This document shows positions 33,091 through 41,806 of a stretch of 64,000 bases of DNA, one piece after another. The notes beneath the pieces were generated by a model that saw only the letters and a list, made by a program, of their open reading frames with translations, ran no database searches and was not told the origin of the DNA. The position numbers were made by a program, and so were the translations under genes. The stretch's first letter is position 1. Each line of letters opens with the position of its first letter. The stretch comes from JBDTCS01 sp039923455 (GTDB lineage Bacteria; Bacteroidota; Ignavibacteria; Palsa-1295), in assembly GCA_039923455.1 (NCBI GenBank), contig JBDTCS010000135.1:29261-93260 (forward strand), written 5' to 3'.

Positions 33091-35806
33091 CTTCGCTTGG
33101 CTCCTCTTTCTCTTCGACCGCTTTCTTTTTGCGCCCACCAACAGCGCCTCCGATACCAACGATGATGCCGGCGATTGCGAGGATGTTCGCGATCAGAGAG
33201 ATCGTCCGACCTTGTGCGTATCGTGCGTCATAATAAGTTAGCTTGATCGTGTGCTCACCAGCCGGGACCTTCATCGCACGGAACGTATGATCAGCCTTGT
33301 AAATCGTTAGTGGCTTACCATCAAGCGTGGCCGTCCAATCGGGATACCAATTGTCGGACATGAATACGAGTCGATCACCTTGTGTGTTGGTCTTGATCTC
33401 GACCGATTCATTCTTGTATGAAGTAACATCAGCGTGCTCCTTCGCCTGATCGATCTGATTCGTATCGACCACACCGAGACCTTCCGGCTCCTTATCGAAA
33501 TAGAGAACATCACGTGGATCGAACACGCCATCATGCATTGCGTGAAGTTGATCGATAGGGGCTTTCACCTCATAATGCCTTACGAGAAATACTCGCGGTA
33601 GTGCCTGCGGATTCTGCCATACAACTGTTGGCTGCGCTTTCTGCTGACCCTCTTGTGCTTGGGTTTGCTCTTTCGAAATATAGACCGGCGTGAACCGAGC
33701 TTGATCTTCGGTGATCGCGCCGTTCGCGATGATATACTTCGTGTTCAACATATTCCACATAAATGGATTGTTGATCACATTGCCGTTCGCGTTGCCCGTG
33801 ATATCGACGACATCCTGATAGGAACGCATCTTTGCAGCATGATAACCGGCAATAGTCTGCATGCCAAATGCGGCGATCGAGTTACTAACGGCGTTGTTCA
33901 GATCAAGGACGCGATAGAGGCCTTTATCTTGTTTGATAAAATCCACGTAATCATGATTGGCAAAGTGTTCGTCGTATTCAGCCTTGGTTGTGATCTCGAG
34001 CGGACGCGTATCGACGCGCCAAAGATCAAAAGCAGAAAGTACAAAAATCCCAACTCCGAGTATGAACGGCGAGACTTTCATTCTGCGCAAGAACATGAAG
34101 ATGAGTCCCGAGGCAACAATCAGGAGTAACATTCCAATCACTGCATCATTCATTGCAACCGACGCAACGTATTCCTGAAGCGATACAATGGTAGACACAT
34201 ACGACTTTCCACTCTTGGCCATATCTGCCTTCATGCTGCTCTCGAATGCACTCCGACCGATGAGAAATACGATGAGCAGTGCACCACCGGCGTACATAGC
34301 ATACTGAAAATATTTGGCGACTCTCGATTCTTCTTGTCGATCGTTCGCCTTCCAAATCTTGAGCAGATACTCCAGCATGAGCCCCGCCAAGATTGGAAAG
34401 CAAAGTTGCATCAGGACGAGCGCCATACTTGGTGCTCGAAATTTATTGAAGACCGGGAAATTATGAAACATCGGTCCGAAGACGACCGGAAACGTCCCGC
34501 CAAAAGAAAGCAAAATTGCAAAGACACTGATGATCGCAAGGGGCCCAACGATTCTATCCTTTTTCCACAAGACGAAAATTCCGACGACCGCGAGCAGCAA
34601 TACAATAATGCCTGTATAATTTGCTGTGTCGGTAAACGGCATTTGTCCCCAATAGGTCGGCAGGCGAACGTTGTCCGGGACATTGAGATCACCACCCGAG
34701 TATGGCATCTTGCCATAACCAAACCAACCCGGTACAATGAAGGTGATCATTTCACCTGGTGAGAACGACCACTGTGTTGCATAATCCCAATCAAGTCCAC
34801 CAGATTTATCGACACCTGCAGTGCTCGAAGCTTTCTTCGGAGCGTCTCCACTGTTATCTGCTATTGGTGCTGAACCACGAATGGAAAACGGCTCATAGCC
34901 GAGTGTGGACATATAGCGATCGGCAGACATCGCAAATGCAAACCCTACCATCAAGAGCGAAAGCACGCCTGCACGCAAGATTGGCACAATGCTTTCTTTG
35001 CGAATCAGATCATTGATCACTCCATAGATAAAATAGATCAGGATCGCAAGAAAAATATAGAACGCCATCTGCATGTGCGTGGACTCAAGCAGAAAATGGA
35101 ACGACGTGCCGAGCAACGCACACCAAAAAACGACCATCTGCCACTTCATCCCCTTGCGCCGAAGCATCTCGACGCCCATGAAGATATAAGGCATCGTCAT
35201 AATGGCAAACACTTTTGTGTTGTGACCGATCATAACATACGTGATGATCCACGCCGAGAACATCGCGCTAAAAGCAGTAAAGAGTGCAGCAAGCCGAGTG
35301 GTGTTCCTCGTTACTCGCATGAAAAGGAACATGCCGAGGCCGAGAATAAAGTAATGCCAGACATTCGTCATGCCGTCCGTGTTGCCGAAAAGTGCAACGG
35401 GTACGGATTGGACGAGATCGAATATCTCGTGCACGACGTCGTTCGTTCGATTGCCGGTGACGACAAGTGCCGCGAAGGCCGGCATACCGCTAAAAATATT
35501 GGGAATCCATTGCGGCACATCAACGCCAGCTTTTTGCGATGCCTCGGTAAAAGGCTTGAAGCTTTCGCTCGCGACATTATCACCCGCGTTGAATGTGTGG
35601 TCTTTGTCGAGCGCCTTCATAAAAAAGAAGACGAGCGAGAGAAAAATTATCACCACCGAAACCAGATCTCGCCAACGCTCCGGAAGCATCCGATCGATAG
35701 GATCTGCCGAGGGCGCAGTGCGCATTTCGTGCAAGCTTTTGCTCGCACTCTTTCGGGTTTGTGCGGGCTGGTTGCCTTTTGTCGGTCTCGTGCGATCAGA
35801 TGCCAT
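33074..35806 (-). CDS. YfhO-family multi-spanning membrane protein
   Basis: 910 residues. After a basic, Thr/Ser-rich N-terminus there are about 12-13 predicted helices with a large periplasmic loop. Family features include HTFNAGDNVASESFKPF in the first loop, DYATQWSFSPGEMITFIVPGWFGYG, a C-terminal beta-rich domain (LVFMSDNWYPDWTATLDGKPL, HTFRAMKVPAGEHTIKLTYYD) and a last helix followed by a charged tail (KKKAVEEKEEPSEE). YfhO proteins are GT-C-like and have been linked to glycosylation of lipoteichoic acid in Firmicutes. In Bacteroidota they are common and uncharacterised. Probably a glycosyltransferase working on lipid-linked substrates. Start ATG 35806. Confidence 0.85.
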   Translation of the reverse strand: MASDRTRPTKGNQPAQTRKSASKSLHEMRTAPSADPIDRMLPERWRDLVSVVIIFLSLVFFFMKALDKDHTFNAGDNVASESFKPFTEASQKAGVDVPQWIPNIFSGMPAFAALVVTGNRTNDVVHEIFDLVQSVPVALFGNTDGMTNVWHYFILGLGMFLFMRVTRNTTRLAALFTAFSAMFSAWIITYVMIGHNTKVFAIMTMPYIFMGVEMLRRKGMKWQMVVFWCALLGTSFHFLLESTHMQMAFYIFLAILIYFIYGVINDLIRKESIVPILRAGVLSLLMVGFAFAMSADRYMSTLGYEPFSIRGSAPIADNSGDAPKKASSTAGVDKSGGLDWDYATQWSFSPGEMITFIVPGWFGYGKMPYSGGDLNVPDNVRLPTYWGQMPFTDTANYTGIIVLLLAVVGIFVLWKKDRIVGPLAIISVFAILLSFGGTFPVVFGPMFHNFPVFNKFRAPSMALVLMQLCFPILAGLMLEYLLKIWKANDRQEESRVAKYFQYAMYAGGALLIVFLIGRSAFESSMKADMAKSGKSYVSTIVSLQEYVASVAMNDAVIGMLLLIVASGLIFMFLRRMKVSPFILGVGIFVLSAFDLWRVDTRPLEITTKAEYDEHFANHDYVDFIKQDKGLYRVLDLNNAVSNSIAAFGMQTIAGYHAAKMRSYQDVVDITGNANGNVINNPFMWNMLNTKYIIANGAITEDQARFTPVYISKEQTQAQEGQQKAQPTVVWQNPQALPRVFLVRHYEVKAPIDQLHAMHDGVFDPRDVLYFDKEPEGLGVVDTNQIDQAKEHADVTSYKNESVEIKTNTQGDRLVFMSDNWYPDWTATLDGKPLTIYKADHTFRAMKVPAGEHTIKLTYYDARYAQGRTISLIANILAIAGIIVGIGGAVGGRKKKAVEEKEEPSEETPEA

Positions 35807-35989
35807 GCGTTTTTCGAGTTCGGTGCCAGTAAAAGAAAGTCAATACCTGAAGGATCCAATGGAATTTTGCCGGAGCGGCGAGTCAGCCGCAAACCTGAAA
35901 GGAATGCAACTTATCGCGGGTGAAAATAGTGCGTAACGAGGTCGAGTACGATGATTTTGTTGAGAACTGGCGAGCCCTCGGATGCACCA

Positions 35990-37594
35990 CTAAGCGACCC
36001 TGCGGGTAGAAGTTTTTGATGATCCGAACCCCTTATTTTTGCCATAGAGGCTGCTGTTCTTATCCTCGTAGCGTTCTAATTTTTCCAGCACACGGAGCCA
36101 AAGCCAATCAAACGGAAGTATTTGTATCGCCTCGAAGATCTCGTTGTAGTCAGGTGTGGAGGTCTGCAATTGACTGAAGTATTTTTCGCCTTTGATCTTG
36201 GTCGCGGTGTAGGAAAACGAGGTGCTCTCCATAATCAGAAGCAACTTAAAGAAGAACGCACTCTGCCTATTCGAATGCATCTGAAGATAGCGCGACCGAT
36301 AGGTCCGGAGTGCTTGCATACGGTTAATGACGCCCGTGAAGTCATCATTCTCGAGCAAGTACAATATGTGCATCAGCAACACAGCGATGTTGAATCCCCG
36401 TTTATCTTTTGCATAGGTGGGCACGAGCCGAAGAAATTTTCGCTTGTCGAATTGCGGCGGAGTCTCGGGCGTCTCCGCTTCCGACCGCAGATTTTTCAGA
36501 TTCTCCAGATGCAATCCGTACCGAAGGTAAAGCTCAAAGATGCGCCACTTCTCCTTACGTTGCTCCTGTTGCAGATCGAAACGGGGATACTTGCTGACGG
36601 TCTCAAATATCTCCTCGGCCTCCTGGAAATGCTCCGTCTGCAAGGCGAGAAGGAAATAATACTCCATATAGAGAAACCAGTTGGTGTCGCCGGTTGGGAA
36701 GCGCTCAGCGCACTCAGCAACGGCGAGCTTACCCCGATCGTAATCTCGCAAGTGAAGATGGCATACCAATCGTTTTAATGCAAACTCACCCAATCTGGCC
36801 TTAGAAAAAAGATGAATCCGTGAGCGAATGTAGGATTCCGCTTCTTCGCAGATTTGGATTGTCTCCTCGAATCGCTGGACAATCTGAAATGAGAGTGCGC
36901 GTAGCCTAAAGTATTGGAGGGATATCTCGTAGGTATCATACTCCTTTCGGATTTTTTCCAACTCGTCACTGTACGACGCTGCTAACTCTGCGACTTCCGG
37001 TTGTTCGGCGCCGGTTGCAGCAAATTTGATGGTGACGCGTCGAAAATACCCAAGGGCTTTTGTCTCGGCGATCAGCGTACCGATAGAATGCTCAATTTCC
37101 TCGCTAACTCGCTCAAAGGCCCTTGAGTCACCGGTTAATGAATGGTGTTCGCTAAGTTGAAGTTGGAGGGATAGTGCGATGCTCGTGAGCTCAAATTTCT
37201 TCGCGAGTGTGAGCGTTTCGTTTGCGATTTTGATTGCTGCGCTTCGTGCCCCAAGTCGCAAGAGCATGGTTGACCAAAATAGTCCCTTCTGGCATTCGAG
37301 CAATACTCTTGTACTTTCTGAATATTCAGGCTCGCGCATTTTGAGCAGCAGAAGCGCGTGAAGCAACCGGCGCCGAAGCCGGTGTTTGAGGACCGAAAGT
37401 TTGAGACCGCCATGCTCTACTCCGAAAATCTCACGAGCGGCATCACTATCTTCATGGAAGGCACCATTTTTAATCCCTTGGAATAGTAGCTCAACCTGAC
37501 TGGTTGGGTTTTGTGACCTATTCGGATAAAAAACTTCCTCGAATTGAGGAGGAGAGCCTGTAAATATATACCCGATTTCGCGCAATAATTTCAT
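35990..37594 (-). CDS. large all-helical (TPR-like) protein of unknown function
   Basis: 534 residues, almost entirely predicted alpha helix with periodic 30-40-residue helix pairs, suggesting a TPR-like superhelix. No signal peptide or membrane segment. The N-terminal segment DSDAAREIFGVEHGGLKLSVL followed by KHRLRRRLLHALLLLKM is a basic patch of a kind I associate with uncharacterised Bacteroidota helical-repeat proteins. No DNA-binding domain is evident. The basic C-terminus (SSKTSTRRVA) is probably disordered. It is divergent from the small exported peptide gene at 37820; the 225-bp gap holds two perfect inverted repeats. A scaffold or peptide-sensing role is an inference from that context only. 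Confidence 0.65.
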   Translation of the reverse strand: MKLLREIGYIFTGSPPQFEEVFYPNRSQNPTSQVELLFQGIKNGAFHEDSDAAREIFGVEHGGLKLSVLKHRLRRRLLHALLLLKMREPEYSESTRVLLECQKGLFWSTMLLRLGARSAAIKIANETLTLAKKFELTSIALSLQLQLSEHHSLTGDSRAFERVSEEIEHSIGTLIAETKALGYFRRVTIKFAATGAEQPEVAELAASYSDELEKIRKEYDTYEISLQYFRLRALSFQIVQRFEETIQICEEAESYIRSRIHLFSKARLGEFALKRLVCHLHLRDYDRGKLAVAECAERFPTGDTNWFLYMEYYFLLALQTEHFQEAEEIFETVSKYPRFDLQQEQRKEKWRIFELYLRYGLHLENLKNLRSEAETPETPPQFDKRKFLRLVPTYAKDKRGFNIAVLLMHILYLLENDDFTGVINRMQALRTYRSRYLQMHSNRQSAFFFKLLLIMESTSFSYTATKIKGEKYFSQLQTSTPDYNEIFEAIQILPFDWLWLRVLEKLERYEDKNSSLYGKNKGFGSSKTSTRRVA

Positions 37595-37667
37595 CTTTCC
37601 AAATCGATAAAATATGCTGAATATTGGCTGGTTTCAATGTTCTATTCCAAAAGAAAACAGCTGCGAG

Positions 37668-37698
37668 AATTTGGCCTTTCATCAATAACGGCCAAATT
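37668..37698. promoter_or_regulatory. perfect inverted repeat AATTTGGCC-N13-GGCCAAATT
   Basis: Nine-base arms (37668-37676, 37690-37698) match perfectly across 13 bases, in the divergent region between the helical protein and the small peptide gene. There is no T-tract, so an operator is more likely than a terminator. Confidence 0.55.
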
Positions 37699-37701
37699 AG
37701 C

Positions 37702-37725
37702 ACGATTTATATGTAAATAAATCGT
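37702..37725. promoter_or_regulatory. perfect inverted repeat ACGATTTA-N8-TAAATCGT
   Basis: Eight-base arms match perfectly, three bases after the preceding inverted repeat. Its half-site differs by one base from that of the palindrome at 42076-42097. Likely an operator or promoter-linked site for one or both divergent genes. Confidence 0.55.
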
Positions 37726-37806
37726 AAATTAGTTCATTTTTTTGAGGCATTTATGATGCAAATTTGTATTACGAAGTTCGCAGTTATAACTTAGACAACG
37801 AAAATT

Positions 37807-37811
37807 AGGAG
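37807..37811 (+). promoter_or_regulatory. Shine-Dalgarno of the small peptide gene
   Basis: AGGAG eight bases before ATG 37820. In a window where most genes lack such a site, it supports translation of this short gene. Confidence 0.7.
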
Positions 37812-37819
37812 AGAGTGAC

Positions 37820-38029
37820 ATGATTACGGTGTATGCAATTTTGCTATATCTACATATGATTTTTTCAGGCACGTCATACACGCAAGCTACGATGAACACA
37901 ATCATCGCTGCGAACCAGCCTTCTATTACGGCGATCCAGCAGGACTCCGTCCTCTTGGATCAAGTTATGACCCAGTATGGTGACATTGCGAGGGGGGTCG
38001 AAGTCATCGATCCGAGCGAAGGCAAATAG
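37820..38029 (+). CDS. small putative exported peptide, 69 residues
   Basis: Not recognised. A hydrophobic N-terminus (ITVYAILLYLHMIFSG) ends in SYTQA, resembling a signal peptide without the usual positive charges. It would leave a ~46-residue acidic, Gln-rich peptide (TMNTIIAANQPSITAIQQ to VEVIDPSEGK). There are no Cys and no second hydrophobic segment. A good Shine-Dalgarno, two upstream inverted repeats and a structured 3' region with a strong terminator indicate a dedicated transcript. The divergent neighbour is a large helical-repeat protein. Possible roles (signal peptide, small membrane or periplasmic regulator) are speculation. Confidence 0.55.
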   Translation: MITVYAILLYLHMIFSGTSYTQATMNTIIAANQPSITAIQQDSVLLDQVMTQYGDIARGVEVIDPSEGK

Positions 38030-38040
38030 CCTAAAGTTTG

Positions 38041-38208
38041 GAAGTCCGCATTTGGGTGCGAACCCGACCGAGGACTTCAGTGGTATAGAGTTCAATCCAC
38101 TTAATCTGAAATAGGTCTGAGTCTTCTTGACGTTCGGGAGTAGATGTAGCGGAAGCTGCGCTGCTCCCCCAAGCTGGGAGGGGTCAAACTTATAACTGCA
38201 ACACTCGT
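38041..38208 (+). ncRNA. candidate structured RNA or structured 3' UTR
   Basis: Between the 69-residue gene and its terminator there are successive stable stems. One is GAAGTCC(38041-38047)/GGACTTC(38072-38078) enclosing GGGT-GCGA-ACCC. Another is GGGAGTAG-AT-GTAGC-GGAA-GCTGC-G-CTGCTCCC (38136-38168), a 13-bp stem with two G-U pairs and a GNRA-type tetraloop. G-U pairs within long stems suggest the structure matters at the RNA level. It matches no Rfam class that I know. Confidence 0.35.
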
Positions 38209-38264
38209 CCTTTGGGTATGGGAGAAACATCTTTTACCTTCTCCGTACCCGAAGGAGTTTTTTT
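38209..38264 (+). terminator. strong rho-independent terminator
   Basis: CCTTTGGGTATGGGAGAA pairs with TTCTCCGTACCCGAAGG (17 pairs, one bulge, two G-U) around a 12-base loop, and is followed by AG and seven T. Confidence 0.88.
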
Positions 38265-38322
38265 GAAGAGAAATTTTGGTGTAAATGTTTGCCCGTAATT
38301 TCCTTCGCCCGAAGCGCCCCAA

Positions 38323-38358
38323 ATTAATCGAATTAATATACCAATTCAATCGAATTGA
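38323..38358. promoter_or_regulatory. two tandem palindromes upstream of the GT-C-like gene
   Basis: Two copies of a 22-bp unit (38321-38342, 38343-38364; 18 of 22 identical) each hold a palindrome: ATTAAT-CGA-ATTAAT and TCAAT-CGA-ATTGA. A T-A pair in the first is C-G in the second, so symmetry is kept. The spacing is about two helical turns, as expected for cooperative operators. Confidence 0.5.
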
Positions 38359-38490
38359 TGTACCCACAAGGTGATCAACGACTTGTGATCCATTAGATTA
38401 CTCTTCTTTTTGTATCGAATTTTGCTCGGGACTTTGTCGCCGATCTGCACGTTCTACCTTCTCGCTTCACAGAAGTCTTCGATTTTGCAC

Positions 38491-40035
38491 ATGACAAACT
38501 TCACACCTCGCGAGCGCAAATACGTTTGGTGGTTAGCCGGATTTACATTTGCTTCCCGCGTGGTGCTCGGGTTGCGAGGTGAGGTCAATCAGGCAAGCCG
38601 GTTATTGCTCGATGATTCGTATTACCTTTTTAGTTGCGCACGCCACCTTGCGCTCGGTCATGGAATAACCGCCGACGGTATCCATCCGACCAATGGGATT
38701 CAACCACTCCTTGTCTTTCTCGAAGTGCCGTTCTTTTGGATTGCGGGCAACGACAGATGGCTCGGTGTTCAACTCAGCTTTATTCTCTTCGCATTGTTTA
38801 GCTCGGCATCTGTCGTGATCGCTGCGCGGGTGATGTCACACCTGCGAATTCAGAATGATGCGGCCCGAGAGGTCGCTCCAATGCAGAATCCCGTCATCCT
38901 TTGCGCCGGCTTATGGGCTATCAGCTTTCCGCTCTTTGCACTCATGATGAATGGGCTTGAGACCAGTCTCTACTCGCTGCTCATCTTGCTTGCGATCGAT
39001 CAATATATCGTAATCGAAGCTTCCGCACAAAGATCCTGGATGCAGTTCGCTCGGTTTGGCGGGCTGCTCGGTCTGTTGATACTCGCTCGCATTGACGCAC
39101 TTTTTTTCTTGCTCGCGATAGCAGTGTTCGAACTGGTAAGATTTCGTGCGGCGTCGATTCCAAGAATTGCTGTGCTCGGAGTGACAGCGCTTCTCGTGAG
39201 TGCTCCGTGGTGGATCTATAATTATCTTGGCTTCGGAAGCTTCCTGCCGATTAGCGGACAAGCAGAATCGATTGGTGCGGTCGATCTGGGAAGGAATCTT
39301 GTGGTCGCCTTAACCAGATTCGCAAATATTTCCGTTGCCGCTTTCGCGCTCCCATATAATCAACTCGCGAGCTACCTGCAGATCCTACTTTCGCTCGCGA
39401 TTCTGACAGCAGTCGTGTTTGTGATCCGTCGCTACAGATTGCACTCCGGCCTGCGCAAAGGTTATCGTCTTGATGCACTCGCTCCGTTCGCTGTTGCAGG
39501 TGGGATCCTCGCGATCATTTACGTCGCCCAATTTCACGCACCATATTTTTTGGATCGCTACTTTCAGCCGATACGAATTGTTTGGTTCTTTATAGCCGCT
39601 GTCCTTATTGCAAAGGTATCATGGCAACCTACGTCGAAGCTTGCGCGATATGGTGCTCTAGTATATATGATTGCGGCCACAATTTTTTTCGCGATATTTT
39701 ACTCGCTGAATTTTACTGCTCCACACGTAAGCGATCTCTACCGAACCGCACTTTGGGCAAAGCAACATCCGAACGTGATAGTCGGAATGGAGCAGTCGGG
39801 TGTCGCAGGATTCACCGCGGACAATGTCTGGAATCTGGATGGAAAAATGAATCCTGACGCGATGCGAGCGATCAAGGCCGGCACGATCGCAGCCTATATT
39901 AACAGCCAGAAATTTTCGTACCTCGCCGATTGGGATTCGATCGTACAAGAACTCCTCGTGCATGCGAACGCCGTGCACCAATACAAGTTGATTGACAGCA
40001 TCGATCGAGTGCAGATCTATCAGCGTATCGAGTAA
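38491..40035 (+). CDS. GT-C-type integral membrane protein (ArnT/PMT-like)
   Basis: 514 residues from ATG 38491 (MTNFTPRERKYVWW); TTG 38410 would add 27 residues. About eleven predicted helices. The first periplasmic loop has the GT-C pattern LLLDDSYYLFSCARHLALGHG, then a DGIHPTNGIQPL segment; acidic residues here bind metal and lipid-phosphate sugar in GT39/ArnT-like enzymes. A C-terminal soluble portion follows (MEQSGVAGFTADNVWNLDGKMN). It resembles the protein at 57965-59578 in arrangement (DDTFITFRYAANF, EGYTNF). Probably transfers sugars from polyprenyl phosphate to an envelope acceptor; substrate unknown. It follows tandem palindromes and a terminator, so it starts its own transcript. 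Confidence 0.75.
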   Translation: MTNFTPRERKYVWWLAGFTFASRVVLGLRGEVNQASRLLLDDSYYLFSCARHLALGHGITADGIHPTNGIQPLLVFLEVPFFWIAGNDRWLGVQLSFILFALFSSASVVIAARVMSHLRIQNDAAREVAPMQNPVILCAGLWAISFPLFALMMNGLETSLYSLLILLAIDQYIVIEASAQRSWMQFARFGGLLGLLILARIDALFFLLAIAVFELVRFRAASIPRIAVLGVTALLVSAPWWIYNYLGFGSFLPISGQAESIGAVDLGRNLVVALTRFANISVAAFALPYNQLASYLQILLSLAILTAVVFVIRRYRLHSGLRKGYRLDALAPFAVAGGILAIIYVAQFHAPYFLDRYFQPIRIVWFFIAAVLIAKVSWQPTSKLARYGALVYMIAATIFFAIFYSLNFTAPHVSDLYRTALWAKQHPNVIVGMEQSGVAGFTADNVWNLDGKMNPDAMRAIKAGTIAAYINSQKFSYLADWDSIVQELLVHANAVHQYKLIDSIDRVQIYQRIE

Positions 40036-40189
40036 ACCACACGAGCTCCCGCTGCTTGCTGGCGTCGTTTGGTTTTATCGCAGGATGGTTAGATGCTGCT
40101 CGTCCAAATCCAGTATAGAGGACGCCTGCGCGTTATGCGCTCGCAGAAGTTTCAGCATATATTTGCTCTCTGATCAAAGTATAGAATCT

Positions 40190-40615
40190 ATGGCTGAATT
40201 AAAAACGAAGGCAACAGCCGCGAGTGTCGCGAAATTCTTAAAGACGCTTGCTGATGCGCAAGTTCGCGAGGACTGTAATACCATCATCCAAATGATGAGT
40301 AAAGCCACAAGAGCCGAAGCGAAAATGTGGGGCAGTGCGATCATAGGCTTCGGAGATTATCATTATATCTACGAAAGCGGTAGAGAACTCGACTGGTTCG
40401 TCATTGGCTTCTCGCCGCGGAAGCAAAATATTACCCTCTACCTCACAACGGCGGGATCGGAGAAGCACGAAGCGTTGCTCGAGAAGCTTGGCAAACACAA
40501 GACCACCAAGGGATGTCTATATATTAAGAAGCTTTCGGACGTCGATGAAAGCATCCTCAAAAAAATGATTGAGGCTACCGTTGCTGGAGTAGAAAAGAAA
40601 AAGAAGCAATCATAG
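40190..40615 (+). CDS. DUF1801 domain protein
   Basis: 141 residues from ATG 40190 (MAELKTKAT). The DUF1801/YdhG-like core is evident: VAKFLKTLADAQVREDC, KMWGSAIIGFGDYHYIYESGRELDWFVIGFSPRKQNITLYL, then TTKGCLYIKKLSDVDESIL. Small cytoplasmic proteins of this fold have no established reaction. The frame is open back to 39992, but that part overlaps the end of the upstream gene and looks non-coding. The basic tail EKKKKQS is encoded partly by one arm of the terminator hairpin. Confidence 0.88.
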   Translation: MAELKTKATAASVAKFLKTLADAQVREDCNTIIQMMSKATRAEAKMWGSAIIGFGDYHYIYESGRELDWFVIGFSPRKQNITLYLTTAGSEKHEALLEKLGKHKTTKGCLYIKKLSDVDESILKKMIEATVAGVEKKKKQS

Positions 40616-40642
40616 CACGTGCTATTCTATTGCTTCTTTCTT
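40600..40642 (+). terminator. terminator overlapping the end of the DUF1801 gene
   Basis: AAAGAAGCAAT (40600-40610) pairs with ATTGCTTCTTT (40629-40639), enclosing an inner ATAGCAC/GTGCTAT stem that contains the TAG stop codon. It ends in a T/C-rich run. Confidence 0.75.
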
Positions 40643-40702
40643 TAGTAAATACTATCACCTACAAACTTTCGCACTTTCGCTACTCGTCTACCGATAGCGG
40701 GT

Positions 40703-41806
40703 TTAGAAACCCCAATTCACGATTCCGTGGAATCCATCGACAATGCGTACTTGCTGTTCGGTTGGCATGACAAACTCTGTGTGATGCAATCCACCGATAA
40801 GTTTTAACCTATCATTGATACGCAATCCGATACCAACGGTGCCAGAGATATAGCTGCGAAAATGGATCGTAGTCTCGAACTCTGAATAACCAAAAATACG
40901 AGCGTTCGAAGATTGGTACTTGAAGCGAACGAATGGCGCATTGACGAACGGTTCATCGCGGCTGTTGCCGATCTGATACCGTGCTGCGCCGAGCGTCATC
41001 ATAAACATTCCATCACCGTTGATATCGGTGGTGAAGCCAGCGGCGTAGAGCAGGAGATGGTGCGCAACGTGCATCGCTTGTCCGGCGATACCAAAATTAT
41101 TGCCATCGATGGTTGCAAAATTATTATACTCGATCGCGATTCTTCCATACTTCGCCATATCGTATGCATTCAGCGTCGGCAAATTCGGAGAAGCGAGTGA
41201 CATCTCGACTTTGAGTCCGGCGAGATCACTGATAAATCGTGGGAAAGATGGAATGCCGCCGTAGTACGGATTCGAAAGCAGTCCGCGCTGTCCTGCCAAA
41301 CGCTCTGCGTATTGCGCACTGACCTCTCCACGATCAATAGCCGAGATCAAGCGGTTCTGCTGCACATCAAGCGTTACACCGAGGAGTTCTTCACTCAAAA
41401 CCGAAGAAAGCTTCAGCGTCGAAGCGTCACGAATCTCTTTTTGATTATCAATACTAACACCGACGGTGTATTCTTCTTTTGCGTTGACAATAAGCGGATT
41501 TGTGCTGCCGAGCAGAACATCGTAGCTGTTCGTGCGTACGTCTGCTCGGACGATCTCCTCATGCACGAGTGCACCATCTTTGCCATAGACGCGAATGCGA
41601 AACTCATGTTCGCCATCACGAACTTTGATCGTGCCGGGTAGCACACCATGAAAAAGCACTTTGCTCGCAAATCCCAACTGTGATGGTGTGGCACCGGTGA
41701 ATGCGTTTGCAGTGGACGTAGCAAGAAGCATAGCACAAAGCGCGCAAGCAGCGAGAATCAATTGTGTGCGCAGTTTCCCTTGAGACTGCATAGGAGTTTT
41801 AGTCAT
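40703..41806 (-). CDS. putative outer-membrane beta-barrel protein
   Basis: 367 residues from ATG 41806 (MTKTPMQSQ). A signal peptide (LILAACALCAMLLATSTANA) is followed by a beta-rich N-terminal domain (LFHGVLPGTIKVRDGEHEFRIRVY) that may be an extracellular Ig-like or plug domain, and then amphipathic strands typical of a porin-like barrel (HLLLYAAGFTTDI, MFMMTLGAARY, FVRFKYQS, TTIHFRSYISGTVGIGLRI). The C-terminus ends in an aromatic residue (GIVNWGF), as usual for outer-membrane barrels. Not assigned to a family. The upstream extension to 41878 is less likely. Confidence 0.68.
   Translation of the reverse strand: MTKTPMQSQGKLRTQLILAACALCAMLLATSTANAFTGATPSQLGFASKVLFHGVLPGTIKVRDGEHEFRIRVYGKDGALVHEEIVRADVRTNSYDVLLGSTNPLIVNAKEEYTVGVSIDNQKEIRDASTLKLSSVLSEELLGVTLDVQQNRLISAIDRGEVSAQYAERLAGQRGLLSNPYYGGIPSFPRFISDLAGLKVEMSLASPNLPTLNAYDMAKYGRIAIEYNNFATIDGNNFGIAGQAMHVAHHLLLYAAGFTTDINGDGMFMMTLGAARYQIGNSRDEPFVNAPFVRFKYQSSNARIFGYSEFETTIHFRSYISGTVGIGLRINDRLKLIGGLHHTEFVMPTEQQVRIVDGFHGIVNWGF

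Noticed and set aside
35075..35923. 282-codon plus-strand ORF across the start of the YfhO-like gene
   Set aside because: Arg/His-rich antisense shadow typical of this base composition; the minus strand encodes a well-formed membrane protein.
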